From positions 112,338-176,337 of the forward strand of contig JBGAGV010000019.1 in NCBI GenBank assembly GCA_044226525.1: 64,000 nt of DNA, in the 5' to 3' direction. A model generated the notes under the pieces. It saw nothing but the letters and a program-made list of their open reading frames with translations, was not told where the DNA came from and made no database searches. This document shows positions 58,600 to 64,000 of this stretch, piece by piece. The translations under genes and the position numbers were made by a program. Origin of the DNA: VFJQ01 sp044226525. GTDB lineage: Bacteria; Verrucomicrobiota; Verrucomicrobiia; Chthoniobacterales; Chthoniobacteraceae. Positions within the stretch are counted from its first letter, which is position 1; each line of letters opens with the position of its first letter.

Positions 58600-61263
58600 A
58601 TGTCCACGCCCGAGCGCCGCAAACCTTTTCCCTTCGACGACTACGAACCCCGCTGGCAGCGCACCTGGCTCGACCGCGCGACCTTTCATGTGCCAAACCC
58701 CGGCGAGCCCGGCTTCGACCCGTCGCGCCCAAAATACTACGTGCTCGACATGTTCCCCTACCCGAGCGGCGCGGGCCTGCATGTGGGGCATCCGGAGGGT
58801 TACACCGCGACCGACATCATCGGCCGCGCCAAAAAGCGCCAGGGCTTCAATGTGCTGCACCCGATGGGCTGGGACGCCTTTGGCCTGCCGGCTGAACAAT
58901 ACGCGATCAAGACCGGCCAGCATCCGCGCATCACCACAGAGAAAAACGTCACGAGCTTCCGCGGCCAGCTCCAGCGCATCGGCTTCGGCTACGACTGGCA
59001 GCGCGAGGTCAACACGACCGATCCGAATTACTACCGCTGGACGCAGTGGATCTTTTTGCAGCTCTATCACTCGTGGGTGAATCCCGCGACCGGCAAGGCC
59101 GAGCCGATCTCGACTTACACCGGTGCCGATCCCGACAGTGTCCGCCTCGCCTACGTGAGCGAAGCGCCCGTCAACTGGTGCCCCGCGCTGGGCACGGTTC
59201 TGGCGAATGAGGAAGTCATCGACGGCAAATCCGAAGTCGGCGGCCACCCCGTCGAGCGCCGCCCGCTGCGCCAGTGGATGCTCCGCATCACCGCCTACGC
59301 CCAGCGTTTGATCGACGAACTCGAAGGTCTCGATTGGCCCGAGTCGATCAAGGCACTCCAGCGCAACTGGATCGGCCGCAGCGAAGGCGCTGAGGTGCAC
59401 TTCAAGGTCCACGATTCGGACGAGAGCATCACCGTTTTCACCACGCGTCCCGACACGCTGTATGGCGCCACTTACATGGTGCTCGCCCCCGAGCATCGCC
59501 TCGTGGACGAAATTACCACCGAGGAGCAGCTTGCTGCCGTCGAGGAGTATCGTGAGAAAACCGCGCGCAAGAGCGATCTCGAGCGCACCGAACTCGCGAA
59601 GGAAAAATCCGGCGTGTGGACCGGCGCGTTTGCGATCAATCCGGTCAACGGCCAGAAAATCCCGATCTGGATCGCCGATTACGTCCTGCTCGGTTACGGC
59701 ACCGGCGCGATCATGGCCGTGCCCGCGCACGACGAGCGCGACTGGGAATTTGCCCGCAAGTTTGCCCTGCCCATCCGCGAAGTCGTGAGCCCCACGCCGA
59801 CGCTGGGTCTCGGTGGTGGTTCTTCACCGTGCGAAGCTGAGCCGCTCGAATGTTTTGCCGGTGAAGGTTACGCCATTCATTCCGGTCCGCTCGACGGCCT
59901 CCCCACCCTTGAGGCGAAAGCCGAAATCATTCACCGCCTCGAAACGCAGGGGCTCGGGAAAAAGACCATCAACTACAAGCTGCGCGACTGGCTCTTCAGC
60001 CGCCAGCGTTATTGGGGCGAGCCTTTCCCGGTCGTGTGGGAAAACGGAAAACACCGCGCTATTTCCGAAGCCGAACTCCCGCTCGTCCCACCCGATCTCG
60101 ACGACTTCAAACCCACCGGGACGCCCGAGCCGCCGCTGAGCAAGGCGACCGAGTGGCTACGCTATACCCCGGTGCATCACGAGCGAGGCGAGCCGAAGCC
60201 CGGCGCTTTCCCGCTGCCTTCGCTCAGCGTCATCGAAGGTGCGACGCCGGGCGATGGCACGGCGACTCGCGAGACGAACACCATGCCGCAGTGGGCTGGC
60301 AGTTGCTGGTATTACCTCCGCTACATCGACGCGCAGAATTCGTCCCGCTTCGTCGGCACGGAAGCCGAGCGTTACTGGATGGGTGGCGGCAAACCGGGAG
60401 GCGTCGATCTCTATGTCGGCGGCACCGAACACGCCGTGTTGCACCTGCTCTACGCGCGGTTCTGGCACAAGGTCCTCTTCGACCTCGGCCACGTCAGCAC
60501 GCCCGAGCCATTTCAGCGTCTCGTCAATCAAGGCCTCATCCTCGGCGAAGACGGCCAGAAGATGAGCAAGTCCCGCGGGAATGTCGTCAACCCCGACGAC
60601 GTCATCCGCGAATACGGCGCCGATTCCCTGCGCCTTTACGAGATGTTCATGGGTCCGCTCGAGCAGACCAAGCCATGGTCCATGACTGGCGTCGAAGGCA
60701 TCTACCGTTTCCTCGCCCGCGTGTGGCGTCTGGTGATGGAAGAAAATCAGGCCGGCGAATGGGTTGTCTCGTCCGCCGTGCAGAACATCCCTGCCGACAA
60801 GGCGCTGCTCAAGGTCGTGCACGCCACGATCAAGAAAGTCAGCGAAGACATCGAAGCCCTCGCCTTCAATACCGCGATCTCGCAGATGATGATCTGCTGC
60901 AACGCCCTCACCGGCGCGAACCCGCGCCCGGTCAGCGCCATCCGCAGCCTGCTCGCCGTGCTGAACCCCTTCGCCCCGCACCTCACCGAGGAGCTCTGGT
61001 CACGCCTTGGCGGCACGACGCTGCTCGCCGAAGAACCCTGGGCCGCGTATGATCCCGCGCTGCTCATCGAAGACGAAGTCGAAATGCCCGTGCAGGTGAA
61101 CGGCAAACTCCGCGACAAGGTCGTCGTCCCAAAAGACGCTCCCGCCGCCGACATCGAAGCCGCCGCCAAAGCCGCGCCGAACGTCATCCCGCACCTCGAA
61201 GGCAAATCGATCAAAAAGATCGTCGTCGTCCCCGGCCGCCTCGTGAACATCGTCGTCGCGTAG
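58600..61263 (+). CDS. leuS: Leucyl-tRNA synthetase
   Basis: An 887-residue class Ia aminoacyl-tRNA synthetase. The HIGH-type motif is H-V-G-H at 61-64 and KMSKS is at 654-658; the CP1 editing domain contains TTRPDTLYGATYMVLAPEH and WTGAFAINPVNGQKIPIWIADYVL. The anticodon-binding and C-terminal domains end in a run of Val/Ile (IKKIVVVPGRLVNIVVA). Length fits bacterial LeuRS (about 860-880). ATG 58600; no T-box or leader seen. Confidence 0.98.
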   Translation: MSTPERRKPFPFDDYEPRWQRTWLDRATFHVPNPGEPGFDPSRPKYYVLDMFPYPSGAGLHVGHPEGYTATDIIGRAKKRQGFNVLHPMGWDAFGLPAEQYAIKTGQHPRITTEKNVTSFRGQLQRIGFGYDWQREVNTTDPNYYRWTQWIFLQLYHSWVNPATGKAEPISTYTGADPDSVRLAYVSEAPVNWCPALGTVLANEEVIDGKSEVGGHPVERRPLRQWMLRITAYAQRLIDELEGLDWPESIKALQRNWIGRSEGAEVHFKVHDSDESITVFTTRPDTLYGATYMVLAPEHRLVDEITTEEQLAAVEEYREKTARKSDLERTELAKEKSGVWTGAFAINPVNGQKIPIWIADYVLLGYGTGAIMAVPAHDERDWEFARKFALPIREVVSPTPTLGLGGGSSPCEAEPLECFAGEGYAIHSGPLDGLPTLEAKAEIIHRLETQGLGKKTINYKLRDWLFSRQRYWGEPFPVVWENGKHRAISEAELPLVPPDLDDFKPTGTPEPPLSKATEWLRYTPVHHERGEPKPGAFPLPSLSVIEGATPGDGTATRETNTMPQWAGSCWYYLRYIDAQNSSRFVGTEAERYWMGGGKPGGVDLYVGGTEHAVLHLLYARFWHKVLFDLGHVSTPEPFQRLVNQGLILGEDGQKMSKSRGNVVNPDDVIREYGADSLRLYEMFMGPLEQTKPWSMTGVEGIYRFLARVWRLVMEENQAGEWVVSSAVQNIPADKALLKVVHATIKKVSEDIEALAFNTAISQMMICCNALTGANPRPVSAIRSLLAVLNPFAPHLTEELWSRLGGTTLLAEEPWAAYDPALLIEDEVEMPVQVNGKLRDKVVVPKDAPAADIEAAAKAAPNVIPHLEGKSIKKIVVVPGRLVNIVVA

Positions 61264-61371
61264 CTTTCATGGCGCGCCGGCGTCCCGCTGGCGCGCCGTG
61301 AGCAAAATCGTGCCAGCTTTCGCCAAGCTGCGGATTGCACCCGAAGGTGTTGAACCTGATTGTGTGCGATC

Positions 61372-63066
61372 ATGCACACATCGTTCTTTCGGCCGGCGCT
61401 GCTCGATGCGCTGAGAGGTTACGACCGCGCGAGCTTCTCCCGGGATCTCGTCGCCGGTCTCACTGTGGGTGTCATCGCCCTGCCACTCGCCATCGGATTC
61501 GGCATCGCCTCGGGCGTCTCACCCGCGCAGGGGATGTGGACGGCGATCATCGCCGGCGCGCTCATCTCCGCGCTCGGCGGATCGCGTTTCCAGATTGGCG
61601 GTCCCACCGGGGCGTTCGTTCCCGTCCTCGCCGGCATCGTTGCCGCCCACGGCTACGGCGGCCTTGCTCTCGCCACCATGATGGCTGGAGTCATGCTCCT
61701 GTTGATGGGCGCTCTGCGCCTCGGCGGTCTGCTCCGTTTCATCCCGTATCCGGTCGTCGCCGGTTTCACGACCGGCATCGCCGTCATCATCTTTACTGCG
61801 CAGCTCAACGAAGCCCTCGGCCTCGGCCTCAAGCTCCCCGAGCACGTGCCGCAGCAATTCGCCGCCCTTGGCTCGCATCTCGCCCAGATCAACTGGTCCA
61901 CTTTCGGTGTCACCGCTCTCGCTCTCGCGATTCTCTACGGCCTGCCGCGCCTCACTAGGGCGGTGCCGCCCAGCATCGTGGCTGTTATCGTCACCACGAT
62001 GCTGGCCACCTGGCTCGGCTGGCCCGTCGCGACCATCGGCTCGAAATTTGGCGCGCTTCCTTCGGGTCTTCCCGGCTGGCATTTTCCGGACTTCTCGCTC
62101 GATGCCATGCGCGAACTGATGGCCCCCGCTTTCACCATCGCCGCGCTTGGCGGCATCGAGAGCCTCCTCTCCGCTGCGGTGGCCGACGGCATGACCGATT
62201 CGCGCCACGACTCGAACCAGGAACTCATGGGCCAGGGCCTCGCGAATCTTCTCTGCCCGCTCGTTGGCGGCATCGCCGCCACCGGTGCCATCGCCCGCAC
62301 CGCGGCGAACATCCGCAGTGGCGCGCGCACGCCCGTCGCCGGGCTCGTCCACTCCGGGGTGCTGCTCGTCGTCGCCCTCATCGCCGCACCGCTCGCGAAA
62401 TTCATCCCCCTCGCCACGCTTTCCGCCATCCTCATGGTCGTGGCCTTGCGCATGGCCGAGTGGGAAAACTTCCCCGCGCTCTGGCACAGCTCGCGCACGG
62501 AGTTTTTCGTGATGTTCGCTGCCCTCGCGCTCACGGTCATCTTCGACCTCACGATCGGCGTGGGCGCCGGTCTCGTCATGGCCGTCGTCATGTTCGTGAA
62601 GCGCATGGAAGAGATCAGCCACGTGCATCTGCTCACGCCTGACAACGACCCCGAGCAGGACGGTGGCTTCACCGTGCGCGGCAAACGCGTCCCCGATGGC
62701 GTCGTGCTCTACCGCTTCCACGGCCCGTTTTTCTTTGCCGCCGCTGACAAACTCGAAGCCGCCCTGCGCGCCAGCGGCGGCCGCCCTCGCGCCGTCGTCT
62801 TCCGCATGCGTTACGTGCCCTCCATGGATGCGACCGGTGCGCACGCCTTCCGCACTGCCGTGGAGAAAATGCGGCGCGACCACGTCCAGATCTTCGTCAC
62901 CGGCATCCAGCCGCAACCGATGAAAACCCTGCACACCAGCGGCATTGCCGACCTCATCGGTATCGAAAATTTCTGCGGCGACATCGATGAAGCCCTCTCT
63001 CGCTGCCGCCAGATTTTTGGCGGTGAATCAGCGGGCGATGCGGGACACCCCGCGCCCGCTTACTGA
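61372..63066 (+). CDS. SulP-family anion transporter with STAS domain
   Basis: A 564-residue transporter: about ten transmembrane helices of the SulP/SLC26 fold (DLVAGLTVGVIALPLAIGFGIASG, then the GPTGAFVPVLAGIVA pore segment), followed by a C-terminal STAS domain (about 440-550, FHGPFFFAAADKLEAAL and PSMDATGAHAFR). Substrates are sulfate, bicarbonate or dicarboxylates. ATG at 61372 is preferred to GTG 61360. Ends convergent with a small coiled-coil gene, overlapping by seven bases. Confidence 0.94.
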   Translation: MHTSFFRPALLDALRGYDRASFSRDLVAGLTVGVIALPLAIGFGIASGVSPAQGMWTAIIAGALISALGGSRFQIGGPTGAFVPVLAGIVAAHGYGGLALATMMAGVMLLLMGALRLGGLLRFIPYPVVAGFTTGIAVIIFTAQLNEALGLGLKLPEHVPQQFAALGSHLAQINWSTFGVTALALAILYGLPRLTRAVPPSIVAVIVTTMLATWLGWPVATIGSKFGALPSGLPGWHFPDFSLDAMRELMAPAFTIAALGGIESLLSAAVADGMTDSRHDSNQELMGQGLANLLCPLVGGIAATGAIARTAANIRSGARTPVAGLVHSGVLLVVALIAAPLAKFIPLATLSAILMVVALRMAEWENFPALWHSSRTEFFVMFAALALTVIFDLTIGVGAGLVMAVVMFVKRMEEISHVHLLTPDNDPEQDGGFTVRGKRVPDGVVLYRFHGPFFFAAADKLEAALRASGGRPRAVVFRMRYVPSMDATGAHAFRTAVEKMRRDHVQIFVTGIQPQPMKTLHTSGIADLIGIENFCGDIDEALSRCRQIFGGESAGDAGHPAPAY

Positions 63067-63500
63067 GGCGTAACGTAGTAGTAGTTCGGACGCGGATTCA
63101 CCCGCCCCGGCGCGGTCGTGGGAGGTGCATTGATCTTGGTGCCTTCTGCCTGGCGCTGCTGAAACCACGTCAATGGTTTCGGAGTCGAGTTCGTCAGCCG
63201 GGCAATCTCGTTTTGCAAAGTTTGCGCCTGTTGCCGCGCATCGTCACGCTGGGCAATGGCGGCGTCACGATCCGCGATGGCGGCATCACGCTCGCCCTGC
63301 ATCTTGGCGCGCTCGTGGTCGGCGTCGAGGCGGGCCTGCGATTCGGTGCGAGCCTTCTGCTGAGCTGCCTCCACCTGCCGCGCTGTTTCGGCAATATGTT
63401 CCGATTCACGGAAGGACTCGATCGCCTGTTGTTTGGAGTGATCCTGGTAGGCTAGAAAGCCAGCCATCAGGATTAGCAAAACGAGGAGAAGCGATTTCAT
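63060..63500 (-). CDS. Membrane-anchored coiled-coil protein (paralogue A)
   Basis: A 146-residue protein with an N-terminal hydrophobic anchor (1-18) and a long Ala/Gln/Arg-rich helix (about 25-105) that forms a coiled coil (DRDAAIAQRDDARQQAQTLQ), then TPKPLTWFQQRQ and a Pro-rich tail. Its partner gene upstream encodes a protein of the same layout (IARLT-TPKP-TWF shared). Function unknown; the pair looks like a recent duplication. Confidence 0.8.
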   Translation of the reverse strand: MKSLLLVLLILMAGFLAYQDHSKQQAIESFRESEHIAETARQVEAAQQKARTESQARLDADHERAKMQGERDAAIADRDAAIAQRDDARQQAQTLQNEIARLTNSTPKPLTWFQQRQAEGTKINAPPTTAPGRVNPRPNYYYVTPQ

Positions 63501-63506
63501 GGCTGG

Positions 63507-63863
63507 TCAGTTCTGTGGGTTTGGATTCGGCATGCCTTGGCGGCGAACCGAAGCGGCCGGGGCTGGAGTCGCATTCAAGCGCCCGGAATTTTCCTCGATC
63601 CGCTTGTCAAACCACGTGACGGGCTTTGGCGTGGTGCGGGTCAGCCGGGCAATTTCCTCATTTGCCGCGACGAGTTGCCGCCGCGCATCGTCGCGTTCCT
63701 GCTTGAGGGTCTGAGCCTCCACGGTGGCCTTGCGCACCTTCTCTTTCAGGTCTTCTTCTCGCTGGAGCGCATCCTTGGATGCCTGCTCATTCGCCATCAT
63801 CTCCATGGTCAGTTTCTTCTCGTGGTTCTGATACGCCAGAAACGTGATCACGCCGACAAGCAC
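63507..63863 (-). CDS. Membrane-anchored coiled-coil protein (paralogue B), 5' end replaced by an insertion
   Basis: The visible frame encodes 118 residues: LVGVITFLAYQNHEKK (anchor), a coiled coil and EEIARLTRTTPKPVTWFDKR, which aligns with paralogue A. Compared with A, about six to eight N-terminal residues (MKSLLL) and the upstream region are missing. The coding frame begins at a GTG directly against the junction CACTAG/GGCGTGTC, so the normal start and RBS are lost. It may still be made from the GTG (63863) if an outward promoter exists, or be inactive. Confidence 0.6.
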   Translation of the reverse strand: MLVGVITFLAYQNHEKKLTMEMMANEQASKDALQREEDLKEKVRKATVEAQTLKQERDDARRQLVAANEEIARLTRTTPKPVTWFDKRIEENSGRLNATPAPAASVRRQGMPNPNPQN

Positions 63864-63865
63864 TA

Positions 63866-64000
63866 GGGCGTGTCTTCAAAATGGAAAAAGCTGCAACATT
63901 CTGGGCGTCAGCGAGTTGATGGCGTGAATGTTATCACGAGATCGCTATCATCTATTGGACGAGCGCTGGAAGGCGCTTAAAAAATTAAGAAGGTAGAGCC
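63866..64000 (+). mobile_element. End of an insertion sequence (IS5-like?), truncated by the window
   Basis: From GGGCGTGTCTTCAAAATGG the sequence becomes clearly AT-richer (about 45% GC by eye against about 65% elsewhere). The junction is at a CTAG, the target reported for the IS427 group of IS5. A short frame from ATG 63928 (MLSRDRYHLLDERWKALKKL) resembles the start of an IS5-type transposase and hits TAG at 63994-63996, so the frame may be decayed or programmed to shift. Only the first 135 bases are visible; the other end is outside. Confidence 0.5.

Overview
The window is 64 kb of GC-rich bacterial chromosome with dense, mostly housekeeping genes on both strands. Several traits together suggest a Verrucomicrobiota member (inference from gene content, not from a marker gene): secreted sulfatases, a Tat-exported Gfo/Idh/MocA dehydrogenase, an exported methyltransferase, a lone type-II-like pseudopilin, an Mla-type lipid transporter and LolC-type permease (a diderm envelope), and intergenic space full of palindromes and short-period repeats. 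I saw no rRNA, tRNA or CRISPR array.

Layout. 1-6.1 kb: end of one sulfatase, a second sulfatase, an MlaB-E-F-D lipid-transport operon and a beta-helix protein. 6.2-11.6 kb (minus): serA, a PilT-like ATPase, an unknown membrane protein and an IscA/ErpA-type protein. 11.9-19 kb: mutL, a TraB/GumN-like protein, HNH protein, Gfo/Idh/MocA, TPR, thioredoxin and EamA genes, then an 0.8 kb gene-free stretch. 19.8-25.3 kb: DEAD-box helicase, a nested palindromic repeat, then a membrane protein/winged-helix regulator pair and ispH, linked by three copies of the palindrome ACTTTG-N5-CAAAGT. 25.3-29.4 kb: a five-gene minus-strand redox/detoxification operon facing a divergent GAF-AAA+-Fis sigma-54 activator, with three ACGA-N4-TCGT palindromes between them. 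29.4-35.5 kb: PhnB-like protein, lipoprotein, GH1 glycosidase with a strong terminator, a second Gfo/Idh/MocA, GNAT, thioesterase-like and phosphoribosyltransferase genes. 35.6-40.5 kb (minus): a tightly overlapped operon of hydroxylase, exported methyltransferase, PrmA-like enzyme, glycerate kinase and FabD. 40.5-43 kb: mntR/mntH/usp with an MntR-type box. 43-49.7 kb: a ketosynthase pair (one lacking catalytic residues), a stand-alone LAB_N protein, cobalamin adenosyltransferase, serine acetyltransferase and a secreted glycosidase. 49.7-52.4 kb: a fused metallo-beta-lactamase exonuclease/ATP-dependent DNA ligase. 52.5-61.3 kb: STAS protein, YajQ, LolC, pseudopilin, RdgB, LeuS and small exported proteins. 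61.4-64 kb: SulP transporter and two tandem coiled-coil paralogues; the second has lost its start to what looks like an insertion sequence running off the window end.

The best candidates for undescribed biology are the two regulatory circuits: the winged-helix/ispH palindrome system near 22 kb and the sigma-54 redox operon at 25.3-29.4 kb. A third is the population of short-period repeats that sit between genes and also in frame inside mutL and the TraB-like gene.
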